DNA of 64,000 nt from Thermopolyspora sp040678635 (GTDB taxonomy: Bacteria; Actinomycetota; Actinomycetes; Streptosporangiales; Streptosporangiaceae). The number at the start of each line of letters is the position of its first letter. Position 1 is the stretch's first letter. Both the position numbers and the translations under genes were made by a program. The stretch covers positions 62,001 to 126,000 of the forward strand of contig NZ_JBFATZ010000004.1 in assembly GCF_040678635.1 (NCBI RefSeq), read 5' to 3'. This document shows positions 1 through 8,858 of this stretch, in pieces. Below the pieces are notes generated by a model. It was not told the DNA's origin, did not search any database, and was given only the letters and a program-made list of their open reading frames with translations.

Positions 1-1
1 C

Positions 2-1840
2 TCGCTCGCCGAGGACCCCGCCTTCGTCCGCCGTTTCATCGGCGAGGCCAAGTCGGTGGCCAGCCTGTCGCACCCCAATGTGGTGGCCGTCTTCGACCAG
101 GGCACCGATGGTGAGCACGTCTACCTGTCGATGGAGTACGTGCCGGGGCGCACCCTGCGGGACGTGCTGCGCGAGCGGGGGCGGCTGCCCGCCAGGGAGG
201 CGCTGGAGATCATGATTGCGGTGCTGGCGGCGCTCGGCGCGGCGCACCGGGCCGGGTTCGTGCACCGGGACGTCAAGCCGGAGAACGTGCTGCTCGCCAA
301 CGACGGCCGGGTCAAGGTCGTCGACTTCGGGCTGGCGCGCGCCATCGAGGGCAGCAACCACCAGACCCGCACCGGCTTCATGATCGGCACGATCGGGTAC
401 ATGTCGCCCGAGCAGGTGACCGACGGGCGGGCGGACGCGCGCAGCGACGTGTACGCGTCCGGCATCATGCTGTTCGAGCTGCTCACCGGGCAGCCGCCGT
501 ACTCGAGCGAGAGCCCGATGGCGGTGGCCTACAAGCATGTCCACGAGACCGTGCCGGCGCCCTCCAGCCTGGTTCCCGACATTCCACCGGCGATCGACCG
601 CCTGGTCGCGGACGCCACCGCCAAGGACGCCGACGACCGTCCGGCCGACGCCGGCGCCCTGCTGGTGGCGGCGGTCGAGGTACACCGCGCGCTTCCCCCG
701 GGCGGTGCCGCGCCGCCTCCCCCGCCGCAGGCGGACGCCGCGGCGCGGGTGGCCGGGCTCCACCAGACCGGCGAGCACTGGACCGGCACCGGGCCGGTCG
801 GCCCCGATCGCGCGGGTCCCGGGCCCGTCGCCGCGCCGCGTACCGGGCCGAATCGGACGATGGTCCAGCCGAAGCTCGAGTTGCCGACCGAGTCGACGCG
901 GCGATCCCGGTCCCGGTCCCGGCGCCGCATCGGGCCGCAGTGGGTCGCGATCGGCGTGCTCGCGGTGGTCATGCTCGCCGGAATCGGATTCACGGCCTGG
1001 TACTTCTCGCAGGGTCAGTACACCACCGTGCCCAACCTGCTGAACAAGAACATCGTGGCCGCCCAGAGCGAGGCGACCAAGCTCGGTTTCCGGGTCACCG
1101 TCGCCAAGGCCGAGAACAGCGACAAGGTCGCGGAGAACATGGTGCTGCGCACCGACCCGGCGTGGGGCTCAAGCGTGCCCAAGGGCTCGCCGCTCACGCT
1201 GATCCCCTCGGCCGGTCCGGTGAAGGTGGTGGTGCCGGACGTGGCGAACCTCACCGAGGGCGCCGCGCGATCGAAGATCGCCCAGTCCGGGCTGACGGTC
1301 GGCAAGGTGATCAAGCAGGGGAGCCCCACCGTTCCGCGGGGCCAGGTGCTGCGGACCAGCCCGCAGATCGGGTCGAAGGTCAGGGAGGGCCGTGAGATCA
1401 CCATCATCGTGAGCTCCGGTCTGCTCATGCCCGACGTCACCGAGATGCCCCGGGAGCAGGCCGAGCAGTTCCTCCGCGAGAAGGGCCTCAACCCGCAGGT
1501 GGTGGAGCAGGTCGACGACGCCCCGGCGGGCACCGTCATCGCCCAGAGCCCGGCCGCGGCCACGCCGGTCGACAAGGGCGCCGTCGTCCAGATCACGGTC
1601 TCCAGGAACGAGAACATCGTCTGCTTCGGCCCGTTCGGGGAGTGCCCGCCGCCCGGCCAGGAGCAACAGCTCATCCCCGTTCCCGATGTGCGGTTCAAGG
1701 ACGTCAGGGACGCGCAGGAGGAACTGCGCAGGGCCGGCTTCCAGGTCAGGGTACGCGGCGTGGCGCGGTCGGGCCGGGTCTTCGCCCAGCACCCGATGGG
1801 CCAGGTTCCCCCGGGCACCCGCATCACCATCTGGCATTAG
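2..1840 (+). CDS. PknB-type Ser/Thr protein kinase with PASTA repeats, 5' truncated
   Basis: The open frame runs in from the left edge (first complete codon at base 2), so the N-lobe with the P-loop and catalytic Lys is missing. The GTG at 56 is internal. Counting from that GTG, the catalytic HRDVKPEN is at residues 70-77, DFG at 90-92 and the SPEQ activation-segment end at 117-120. A Pro/Gly linker and an Arg/Ser-rich stretch (about 281-292) precede one membrane helix (about 296-316). Four PASTA domains (about 322-594) follow and would lie outside the cell. Family knowledge: such kinases sense muropeptides or lipid II and control growth and division. The architecture is unambiguous; the exact paralogue cannot be named without the N-terminus and upstream neighbours. 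Confidence 0.95.
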   Translation, partial: SLAEDPAFVRRFIGEAKSVASLSHPNVVAVFDQGTDGEHVYLSMEYVPGRTLRDVLRERGRLPAREALEIMIAVLAALGAAHRAGFVHRDVKPENVLLANDGRVKVVDFGLARAIEGSNHQTRTGFMIGTIGYMSPEQVTDGRADARSDVYASGIMLFELLTGQPPYSSESPMAVAYKHVHETVPAPSSLVPDIPPAIDRLVADATAKDADDRPADAGALLVAAVEVHRALPPGGAAPPPPPQADAAARVAGLHQTGEHWTGTGPVGPDRAGPGPVAAPRTGPNRTMVQPKLELPTESTRRSRSRSRRRIGPQWVAIGVLAVVMLAGIGFTAWYFSQGQYTTVPNLLNKNIVAAQSEATKLGFRVTVAKAENSDKVAENMVLRTDPAWGSSVPKGSPLTLIPSAGPVKVVVPDVANLTEGAARSKIAQSGLTVGKVIKQGSPTVPRGQVLRTSPQIGSKVREGREITIIVSSGLLMPDVTEMPREQAEQFLREKGLNPQVVEQVDDAPAGTVIAQSPAAATPVDKGAVVQITVSRNENIVCFGPFGECPPPGQEQQLIPVPDVRFKDVRDAQEELRRAGFQVRVRGVARSGRVFAQHPMGQVPPGTRITIWH

Positions 1841-1863
1841 CCGCCGGTACGCCGGATCCCGGG

Positions 1864-2487
1864 CGACGCCCCCACGTGCACGCCCGGCCTCCGGTTGGCC
1901 GGGTGGCACGGATGCCCGCGAGGGCTCAGGTGCGACGACACCACGGCCACACCGGAAGTCGTGATGCCACGCCCCCGCGAGCACACCCGGCCTGCGGTCG
2001 GCCGGGTGCCACGGATGCCCGCGGAGCTCAGCCCCGGCGACACCACGGCCACACCGGCAGTCGTGATGCCACGCCCCCGCGAGCACACCCGGCCCCCGCC
2101 CCGCCGGGCGCCACGGATGCCCGCGAGGCTCAGATGCGAGGACACCACGGCCACACCGGAAGTCGTGATGCCACACCCCCGCGCGCACACCCGGCCCCCG
2201 CCCCGCCGGATGCCACGGATACCCGCCAGGCTCAGCCCCGAAGACACCACAGCTACACCGTTGGTGCCGCGCCCCCGCGAGCACACCCGGCCCCCGCCCC
2301 GCCGGATGCCACGGATACCCGCGAGGCTCAGCTCCGACGACACCACGGCCACACCGCTGGTGCCGCGCCCCCGCGCGCACGCCCGGCCCCCGGTCGGCCA
2401 GGTGCCACGGATACCCGCGAGGCTCAGCTCCGACGACACCACGGCCACACCGTTGGTGCCGCGCCCCGTGCTCGTCCGGCGTACCGG
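1864..2487. repeat. Tandem repeat, six units of 102 or 96 bp plus a partial
   Basis: Units begin at about 1864, 1966, 2068, 2170, 2266 and 2362, with a partial unit from 2458. The first three are 102 bp and the next three 96 bp; the difference is a short deletion at the unit end. Each carries a conserved GACACCACGGCCACACC and a CCCGGCC...GGCCGGG-like stem. All lengths are multiples of three, and the minus strand stays open for 203 codons (2448 to 1837) with about 94% G/C in third positions. The plus-strand frame is less biased. No family is recognised, so I leave it as a repeat. It separates the kinase from the convergent allantoicase gene. Confidence 0.85.
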
Positions 2488-2506
2488 AGGCGCCGTGGGC
2501 CCGCGC

Positions 2507-3526
2507 TTAGGGTGTGAGCGCCGTGAAGCGGGTGGTGAGGTCGTCGAGGGCCTCTGGGGTGAGGGTTCCGCGGAGGCGGAGCCGGGCCATGCCGCCGTCG
2601 GGGTAGATGTCGAGGCGGACGTGGGTGGCGGGGCGGTTTCCGGCGAGGCGGAAGCGGTGTGGGGTGTCGGGCTGGAGCCGGGTGCGCGGTAGCAGTTCGA
2701 ACCAGGCGGATGGGTCGTCGGGGGAGGCGGTGCGGGCGTCCACGGCGGTCAGGCGGGCGTGGCTCGGGGCGTTGTGGATCAGGTTGGTGGTGTCGAGTTC
2801 GGCCAGGTGGATCACGCCCGCTCCGGCCAGGCGGAGGGTCACCCAGTCGTTGCCGTCGTCGCGGCGGCGGCGGGTCTCCCAGCCCTCGGACTGGTTGCGG
2901 GCGAGGCCGGGGGCGATCAGGTTGACCGGCGAGGAGTAGAACATGTCGGAGCAGCCGGTGATCGTCGCGCCGTTTTCCAAGGCGGCGAGGTCGATCGTCA
3001 GGCCCGCGAGCAGGGCCGGGTCGGGCACCGGCTCGCCGTGTACGCGCAGGCGGGCTACGCCGCCGTCCGGGCGGATGTTCAGCCGGACGTGGGTGAAGCG
3101 CCGTCCGGCGTCGACGTCGAACTCGTGCCGGGCGTCGCCGCGCAGCGGGCTCTCGGGGACGATGGTCGTCCAGGCGGCGTGCTCGTGCAGCTCGGCGGCG
3201 GACGGGTATCCCGGGGCGGCGCACGCCTCCACCCAGGCGTACGGGGGGTGGTTGCCGGTGAAGTGGGCGGTGTCGACGACCACGCCGCGGATGACGCCGG
3301 GCAGGCCGAGGCGGACGATCGCCCAGTCGTGGCCGGGCTCGCGGCGGCGGCGGGTCTCCCATCCGTCGTACACCTGGCCCTTGGCGCCGAAGGTGTGCGG
3401 GGAGAACGTCGGCGGGCCCGGCCGGATCAGGTTCTCCCGCTCGGCGAACGACTCGTCGCTGGCCGCGATCACCGCCCCGCCGTGGGAGCGCAGCGCCAGG
3501 TCCGGCAGCCGCAGGAAGTCCGTCAC
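2507..3526 (-). CDS. alc: Allantoicase
   Basis: Hydrolyses allantoate to ureidoglycolate and urea in ureide breakdown. The 339-aa product has the two homologous jelly-roll halves of the family, each with a WETRRRR motif followed by a D-W-x(2)-[VL]-R-L strand and an H-[VA]-R-L-[ND]-I-[RY]-P-D-GG-[VM]-A-R-L repeat. The GTG at 3526 is chosen because it follows GGAGGAGGG and overlaps the allantoinase TGA as GTGA, giving translational coupling. It is the last gene of the purine cluster and converges on the tandem repeat. Confidence 0.93.
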   Translation of the reverse strand: MTDFLRLPDLALRSHGGAVIAASDESFAERENLIRPGPPTFSPHTFGAKGQVYDGWETRRRREPGHDWAIVRLGLPGVIRGVVVDTAHFTGNHPPYAWVEACAAPGYPSAAELHEHAAWTTIVPESPLRGDARHEFDVDAGRRFTHVRLNIRPDGGVARLRVHGEPVPDPALLAGLTIDLAALENGATITGCSDMFYSSPVNLIAPGLARNQSEGWETRRRRDDGNDWVTLRLAGAGVIHLAELDTTNLIHNAPSHARLTAVDARTASPDDPSAWFELLPRTRLQPDTPHRFRLAGNRPATHVRLDIYPDGGMARLRLRGTLTPEALDDLTTRFTALTP

Positions 3527-4881
3527 CCCTCCTCCTTCGTGCTCGCGTGGACGGCGGTGAGGAGGTCGCCTCGGGGGGCGGCGCCGGTGGGGCGGCCGCG
3601 TAGCCAGGTGGTGCGGACGACGCCGTGCAGGGTCTTGCCGTGGTACGGGGAGACGGGGTTGCGGTGGGCGAGGTCGGCGACGTCGACGGTGAACTCGGCG
3701 GCGGGGTCGAACGCGACCAGGTCGGCGTCCGCGCCCACGGTGATGCCGCCCTTGCCGGCGAGGTCGGCCAGGGCGGCGGGGCCCGCGGACATCCAGCGGA
3801 CCACGTCGGCCAGGGTGTGGCCGCGTCGTCTCGCCTCGGTCCAGACGGCGGGCAGGCCGACCTGGAGGGAGGAGACGCCGCCCCAGGCGCGGGCGAAGTC
3901 GGGCACCTTCAGGTCGGGGGTGGACGGCGAGTGGTCGGAGACGACGCAGCTGAGCACGCCGTCGGCGAGTCCCTTCCACAGCAGGTCCCGGTTGGCGGCG
4001 GACCTGATCGGCGGGCAGCACTTGTACGCCGTGGCGCCCTCGGGGATCTCCTCGGCGGTGAGGGTGAGGTAGTGCGGGCAGGTCTCCGCGCTGATCATCA
4101 CGCCTCGGGCGCGTGCGGCGCGCAGCGGCTCCAGGGAGTCGGCCGAGGAGACGTGCAGGATGTGTACGCGGGCGCCGGTCTCGGCGGCGAGGGCGATGAC
4201 GCGCTCGATGGCGCGGCGCTCGGCGTCCGGCGGACGGGAATCAAGAAATTCCGGATATGTCGGGCCGGAGGGGTCGGTGAGCAGGTCCGGGTCCTCCGCG
4301 TGGACGATCATCAGCCCGTCGAACGAGGCGATCTCGGTCAGCGCCGCGCGGAACTCGGCGATGCCGAGCGGCGGGAACTCCTCGACCCCGGACGGGGACA
4401 GGAAGCACTTGAAGCCAAAGACCCCGGCGTCGTGCAGCGGACGCAGCCCGCGGATGCCCCCGGGCACCGCGCCGCCCCAGAATCCCACGTCGACCGCGCA
4501 CTTCCCCCGCGCGGCGCGGCGCTTGACCTGCAACGCCTCGACGTCCACCGTCGGCGGCAGCGAGTTCAGCGGCATGTCGATGATCGTCGTGACGCCGCCC
4601 GCCGCAGCCGCCCTGGTCGCGGTCTCGAAGCCCTCCCAGTGCGTCCGCCCCGGCTCGTTGACGTGCACGTGCGTGTCCACCAGGCCGGGCAGCAGCGCCA
4701 CGTCGCCGAGGTCCACCCGCTCACGCGCCCGCATCGGCGCGTCGTACGCCTGCAGCACGGCGATCTTCCCGTTCCGGACCCCGACCGCCAGCGGACGCTC
4801 ACCCGCGACCGTCACCACCCGGCGCGACCGCACCACCAGATCGAGCTCGTCACCTCGCCCGTCCGCCGCACGCAACGCCAT
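3523..4881 (-). CDS. allB: Allantoinase
   Basis: Cyclic amidohydrolase opening allantoin to allantoate; 452 aa, normal for the family. It shows the metal-binding DTHVHVNEPG near residue 60, a GFKCFL motif whose Lys is the carboxylated bridging ligand, the later HAED and HILHVSS histidines and a SDHSPS motif. The ATG at 4881 follows GGGAGCGG. The frame stays open far upstream through repeated junk, but the allantoinase similarity begins at this ATG. The stop overlaps the alc start. Upstream lies a 950-base block of dead fragments separating it from glycerate kinase, so it may have its own promoter there. Confidence 0.94.
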   Translation of the reverse strand: MALRAADGRGDELDLVVRSRRVVTVAGERPLAVGVRNGKIAVLQAYDAPMRARERVDLGDVALLPGLVDTHVHVNEPGRTHWEGFETATRAAAAGGVTTIIDMPLNSLPPTVDVEALQVKRRAARGKCAVDVGFWGGAVPGGIRGLRPLHDAGVFGFKCFLSPSGVEEFPPLGIAEFRAALTEIASFDGLMIVHAEDPDLLTDPSGPTYPEFLDSRPPDAERRAIERVIALAAETGARVHILHVSSADSLEPLRAARARGVMISAETCPHYLTLTAEEIPEGATAYKCCPPIRSAANRDLLWKGLADGVLSCVVSDHSPSTPDLKVPDFARAWGGVSSLQVGLPAVWTEARRRGHTLADVVRWMSAGPAALADLAGKGGITVGADADLVAFDPAAEFTVDVADLAHRNPVSPYHGKTLHGVVRTTWLRGRPTGAAPRGDLLTAVHASTKEEG

Positions 4882-5149
4882 CACCGCTCCCTTTCGCACC
4901 GCTCCTTCTCGCACCACTCCTTCTCGGCGCGCGGAAGGGTCCCGCACACCGGGCCGCCCGCAGTGCTCGCGTGAGCCCGTTCGCCCGGATGCCCATGCAC
5001 GGCGACCGGCTCCGAACCCGCGCGACCGAGGCCCGCTACCCACGATCCGGGCCGAGGAGCGTTCCGGCAACAGTCCCGTCGCGACCGGCGAGGCGGCGGG
5101 GCCGGGGGGATCGCCAGTGGCATTGATCTGGCGTTGCATCCGGTCGCCG

Positions 5150-5362
5150 TCCGGCACGGTCAGTCGGTGACGGCCAGCGAGGGGGCGTTCCGCCGTACCG
5201 CGCTGGCCGCCGCCAAGTACTGGGTGCGCAAGCGCGCCCCCCATGCACGCCGCCGAGGCGATGGAGTGCCTGGGCGGCAACGGGTACGTGGAGGAGTCGG
5301 GCCTGCCGCGGCTGTTCCGCGAGTCGCCGCAACGGCATCTGGGAGGGCTCGGGCAACGCAGG
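5150..5362 (+). pseudogene. Acyl-CoA dehydrogenase C-terminal fragment, frameshifted
   Basis: Three reading frames in succession give pieces of one C-terminus: FRRTALAAAKYWVRKRAP, then HAAEAMECLGGNGYVEES and LPRLFRE, then RNGIWEGSGN. This is the AidB/acyl-CoA dehydrogenase signature (ECLGGNGYVEE, IWEGSGN) broken by two frameshifts near 5245 and 5340. No N-terminal part is present. It lies opposite to the purine genes and abuts the 297-bp duplication. Read as a decayed fragment left by rearrangement. Confidence 0.75.
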
Positions 5363-5366
5363 TGGT

Positions 5367-5759
5367 CCGGACGATGGGCTTGATGGCGGGCAGCGCGGTG
5401 GGGGCGGTGAACAGCGCCTTCGCCCGGTACCCGGAGATCACCCGCCAGAACGCGCCCGCGTCCCGGGGCGATGTACGCGCGGCGCAACGGCGACGAGCAG
5501 CAGGCCGACACGATGCTGCGGTCTCCGCACGAGATCACGCCGGTCGCTCGCGGAACTCGGGCCCGGCGGCGGCAATCCGGGCGGCCAGGCGTTCCAGGAG
5601 AGGGCCGGCGTGGGCCATGCAGGCGGCGGGGTCGGGTTCCAGGTCGGTCAGGGCGTAGGCGGCCCGGACGATGGGCTTGATGGCGGGCAGCGCGGTGGGG
5701 GCGGTGAACAGCGCCTTCGCCCGGTACCCGGAGATCATCCGCCAGGACGCGCCCGCGTC
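5367..5759 (-). pseudogene. Two copies of an acyl-CoA synthetase (propionyl/acetyl type) fragment
   Basis: On the minus strand 5462-5367 reads as a 32-codon piece containing DAGAFWRVISGY and KALFTAPTALPAIK, matching the GAFWRVI...LFTAPTA.RAIK segment typical of propionyl-CoA synthetases. An almost identical copy is at 5759-5664. Neither is attached to the rest of the enzyme. In each copy the fragment runs straight into, or follows, other unrelated sequence. I regard both as debris carried within the 297-bp direct repeat. Confidence 0.6.
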
Positions 5760-5960
5760 CCGGGGTGGTGTACGCGCGGCGCAACGGCGACGAGCAGCAG
5801 GCCGACACGATGCTGCGGTCTCCGGGCGTGGTCACGCCGGTCGCTCGCGGAACTCGGGCTCGGCGGCGGCGATCCGGACGGCCAGGCGTTCCAGAAGAGG
5901 GCCGGCGTGGGCCATGCAGGCGGCGGGGTCGGGTTCCAGGTCGGTCAGGGCGTAGGCGGA
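5367..5960. repeat. 297-bp direct tandem duplication including the 3' end of glycerate kinase
   Basis: Copy A spans 5367-5663 and copy B 5664-5960, differing at a few positions only. Each holds the acyl-CoA synthetase fragment, a segment of unknown origin and the last ~40 codons of glycerate kinase. Copy B supplies the real C-terminus of the kinase (stop at 5832). Copy A is a detached duplicate of that C-terminus. The few differences indicate a fairly recent event. Confidence 0.85.
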
Positions 5961-7298
5961 GCGGATGCCCGCCGCGTGGAGTTGCTCGTCGGTCAGGGCG
6001 CGGCGGCCGCAGACGGCGATCACGGGGATGCCGCGTCGTCCGGCGGCCTCCGCGACGCCCACGGGGGCCTTGCCGCGCAGCGACTGGGCGTCCAGGGAGC
6101 CCTCGCCGGTGATGACCAAGCGGGCGCGTTCGAGATGATCGTCGAAGCGCAGCAGGTCGAGCAGGTAGGTGATGCCGGGCCTGATCGTGGCGCCCAGGAA
6201 CGCCATCGCGGCGAAGCCCACGCCTCCCGCCGCTCCGGCGCCCGGCCGGTCCGCGTACGGAGGAGGGGCCGGGCGGGGCGTGCGGCCCGGCGCGGCGGTT
6301 CCACGCTCGCCGCCGTCAGCGGGGCGGGGGGCCTCCCGCGCGGCGGTTGCGCGCTCGCCGCCGTCAGCGGGGCCGGGAGCCTCCCGCGCGGCGGAGATCC
6401 GGTCGTCGGCGGGTACGTCGGGGACCTCATGGTCGGCGGAAGGTTCGCCCAGGACCTCGGCGGAGATCCGGGCGAATCTGGTCAGGCCCGCTTCGAGGAT
6501 GGCGACGTCCGCGTGGGAGGCGCCCTTCTGCGGGCCATAGACGGCGGCGGCGCCGTGCGGGCCGAGCAGCGGATTGTCCACATCGCCCGCGACCACGAAC
6601 TCCACGTCGGTGAGCCCTACGTCGGCAAGCGGGGTGGCGGCAGTCCCCTCGGGATCCCTCCCGCGCGCAGTGCCAGACGATGCAGGGCCAGACGACCCAA
6701 GGCCAGACACCCCAGGGCCAGACGACCCAGGGCCGACGAGGGCGGCGGAGAGGAAGCCGGACAGGTCGATGCGGGCCAGGCGGCGCAGGGCCGCGCCGCC
6801 CGGGGGCAGGTCCCGGCCCTGGTCGTCCAGGAGGCGTGCGCCGAGGGCCTGGAGCATGCCCGCCCCGCCGTCGGTGCAGGCGCTGCCGCCCAGGCCCAGC
6901 ACGATCCGCCGGGCGCCGCGCCGCAGGGCGTGGGCGATCAACTGTCCGGTGCCGTGGCTCGTGGCGGTCAGGGCCGCCTTTCCGGCGGACAGGCGGCGCA
7001 AACCGGACGCCTCGGCGAGCTCGATCACGGCCGTGGGGCCGGAGCCGGCGGGGCCGTCGTCGGGGCGCCAGGCGTACGCGGCCGTGACGAGTTCGCCGGT
7101 CGGTCCGGTGACCTCGGCCTCGACGCGGGTGAATCCGCAGGCCACTACCGCGTCCACGGTGCCGTCGCCGCCGTCGGCGACCGGCAGCGAGACGACGCAC
7201 GCCCGATCGCCCAGCCCGGCGGTGAGGCGGGCGGCGACCTCGGCGGCGGTCAGCGAGCCCTTGAACTTGTCGGACGCGATGACGATGTGACCGCTCAC
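5832..7298 (-). CDS. glxK: Glycerate 2-kinase with low-complexity insertions
   Basis: Phosphorylates glycerate, fitting the end of the glyoxylate route that follows ureide breakdown. The GTG at 7298 gives VSGHIVIASDKFKGSLTA, the canonical family N-terminus. Later motifs are PVADGGDGT, GLGGSACTDGGAG and ITGEGSLDAQS. The product is 488 aa against about 380 usual. The excess is a Ser/Gly-rich insert (about 186-212) and a duplicated EAPxPADGGER-type insert (about 299-351), both between conserved blocks and in frame. The C-terminal 40 codons are duplicated downstream. Activity despite the inserts is inferred from the intact motifs. Confidence 0.9.
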   Translation of the reverse strand: MSGHIVIASDKFKGSLTAAEVAARLTAGLGDRACVVSLPVADGGDGTVDAVVACGFTRVEAEVTGPTGELVTAAYAWRPDDGPAGSGPTAVIELAEASGLRRLSAGKAALTATSHGTGQLIAHALRRGARRIVLGLGGSACTDGGAGMLQALGARLLDDQGRDLPPGGAALRRLARIDLSGFLSAALVGPGSSGPGVSGLGSSGPASSGTARGRDPEGTAATPLADVGLTDVEFVVAGDVDNPLLGPHGAAAVYGPQKGASHADVAILEAGLTRFARISAEVLGEPSADHEVPDVPADDRISAAREAPGPADGGERATAAREAPRPADGGERGTAAPGRTPRPAPPPYADRPGAGAAGGVGFAAMAFLGATIRPGITYLLDLLRFDDHLERARLVITGEGSLDAQSLRGKAPVGVAEAAGRRGIPVIAVCGRRALTDEQLHAAGIRSAYALTDLEPDPAACMAHAGPLLERLAVRIAAAEPEFRERPA

Positions 7299-7433
7299 CG
7301 CGGCACCCCGTACCCGCGGACATCCGATGAGCAGCGCAGGCCCGGAAGACCTGCGCACGCCGGGACGCGAGGACGCAGGGGACGCCGGAGACGCTCGGGG
7401 AAGGAGGCCAAAGTTCACCTCACATTGCAGTCG

Positions 7434-7925
7434 CTACCGCTGGGTGCGGGCGGCCGCGAGACGTACCGCGTCAAGGATCTTCTCATACCCGGTGCATCGG
7501 CACAGGTTGCCGGCCAGTGCCTCGCGGATTTCGGCGTCGGCGGGCACGCCCCGGCCGCGCCGGATCAGGTCGTGCGCCTGGACGATGAGCCCCGGGGTGC
7601 AGAACCCGCACTGCACGGCTCCCGCCTCCACGAACGCCCGCTGCACCGGATCGAGCCCCGCGTCCTCCCCCTCGCCGGACGCGGACCCGCCCAGCCCCTC
7701 GACCGTGCGGACCTCGCGCCCCTCGGCCTGCCCCGCCGCCACCAGGCACGCGCACACCGTGACGTCGTCGAGGTAGACCGTGCAGGAGCCGCACTCCCCC
7801 TGCTCGCAGGCGTTCTTCGCGCCGGGCAGGCCGAGCCGCTCCCGCAGCACGTACAGCAGGCTCTCCCCCTCCCACACGTTGTCGGCCACCCGGCTCTCGC
7901 CGTTGACGGTCAGGTTCACCCGCAT
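7434..7925 (-). CDS. Xanthine dehydrogenase, [2Fe-2S] subunit
   Basis: Small iron-sulfur subunit (163 aa) of a three-subunit molybdenum hydroxylase. Two clusters are visible: the plant-ferredoxin type (CEQGECGSC then a later Cys) and the alpha-helical one (CGFCTPG ... NLCRCTGY). The ATG at 7925 overlaps the FAD-subunit TGA in TGATG. Genomic context with uricase and allantoinase supports xanthine/hypoxanthine as substrate. The molybdopterin subunit that normally follows is absent; glycerate kinase comes next, 135 bases downstream. Confidence 0.92.
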   Translation of the reverse strand: MRVNLTVNGESRVADNVWEGESLLYVLRERLGLPGAKNACEQGECGSCTVYLDDVTVCACLVAAGQAEGREVRTVEGLGGSASGEGEDAGLDPVQRAFVEAGAVQCGFCTPGLIVQAHDLIRRGRGVPADAEIREALAGNLCRCTGYEKILDAVRLAAARTQR

Positions 7926-8848
7926 CAGGCGCTCCCCCGGTAGTCGTTCCAGGCCCACGTCACGGTACGGCGGGCCAGCACGGTCAGGCTGTGCAGGCGG
8001 TAGGCGGCGCTGCCGCGCACGTCGTCGATCGGCGCGGCGGCCTCGGCGACGAGTTCGCCGAACCGGGCCGTCACCTCCGGGGACAGGGGGGCGCGGCCGT
8101 CCCAGTCGAGGCGCTCGGCGAGGAACTCCTCGGCGGCCACGGCCCGGCGCGGCGTGGGCGCGGCCGAGCCGATGCCGGTGCCGACGGCGCGGCGGACCGG
8201 GTCGAGCGCGACGGAGAACGAGCAGACGGCGATGACCATCGCGTTGCGGGGGCCGATCTTGGAGAAGTACTGGGGGCCGGGGGCGGGCTCGATCCAGAAG
8301 GCGCGGATCAGCTCGTCGGGCGCGAGCGCGTTGCGCTTCACCCCGGTGTAGAAGTCGCGGATCGGGATCAAACGGGTACCGCGCACCGATTCGGCCTCGA
8401 CGACGGCCCCGGCGGCGAGCAGCGGCGGGTGGCTGTCGCCCGCCGGGCTGGCCGCGCCCAGGTTGCCGCCGACCGTTCCCCGGTTGCGGATCTGCGGGGA
8501 TCCGACGGTGCGGGACGCCTGGGCGAGGCCCGGCATGAGCGGGGCGAGTTCCGCGATCAGCCGCGTGTAGGTCACGCCCGCCCCGACCCGGACGAACCCG
8601 TCGAGCCGCTCGAGCCCGTCGAGCCCGCCGAGTGCGCCGAGTGCGTCGGCGTCGGCGGGGGTGGAGCCGGGCGCGTCCCACCGGGCGAGTTCGGCGATCG
8701 GCCCGAGGTCGAGCAGCGCCGCCGGGCGGCCCTTGTCGAGGTTGATCTCCACCATGACGTCGGTGCCGCCCGCGATCGGCACGGCCTCGGGCCGCTCGGC
8801 CTTCATCGCCAGCGCCTCGGCCCAGGTGGACGGTCGCAGGAAGTCCAT
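7925..8848 (-). CDS. Xanthine dehydrogenase, FAD-binding subunit
   Basis: 307-aa CoxM-like FAD subunit. It begins with the family pattern F-x-RP-x-[ST]-x(2)-EAL and has the FAD-binding AGGTD and TVGGNLG motifs, with QIRNRGTVGGNL around residue 125. An acidic-poor, Ala/Gly/Asp-rich insert near residues 65-85 is the only unusual stretch. It lies 10 bases after the uricase stop, and its own stop overlaps the iron-sulfur subunit start. It would pass electrons from the iron-sulfur centres to NAD+. Confidence 0.9.
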   Translation of the reverse strand: MDFLRPSTWAEALAMKAERPEAVPIAGGTDVMVEINLDKGRPAALLDLGPIAELARWDAPGSTPADADALGALGGLDGLERLDGFVRVGAGVTYTRLIAELAPLMPGLAQASRTVGSPQIRNRGTVGGNLGAASPAGDSHPPLLAAGAVVEAESVRGTRLIPIRDFYTGVKRNALAPDELIRAFWIEPAPGPQYFSKIGPRNAMVIAVCSFSVALDPVRRAVGTGIGSAAPTPRRAVAAEEFLAERLDWDGRAPLSPEVTARFGELVAEAAAPIDDVRGSAAYRLHSLTVLARRTVTWAWNDYRGSA

Positions 8849-8858
8849 CGCGGTCCCC

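Noticed and set aside
5471..5600. Possible conserved peptide YARRNGDEQQADTMLRSP in the duplicated patch.
   Set aside because: It occurs only as part of the 297-bp repeat and matches no family I recognise; not enough to call a gene.
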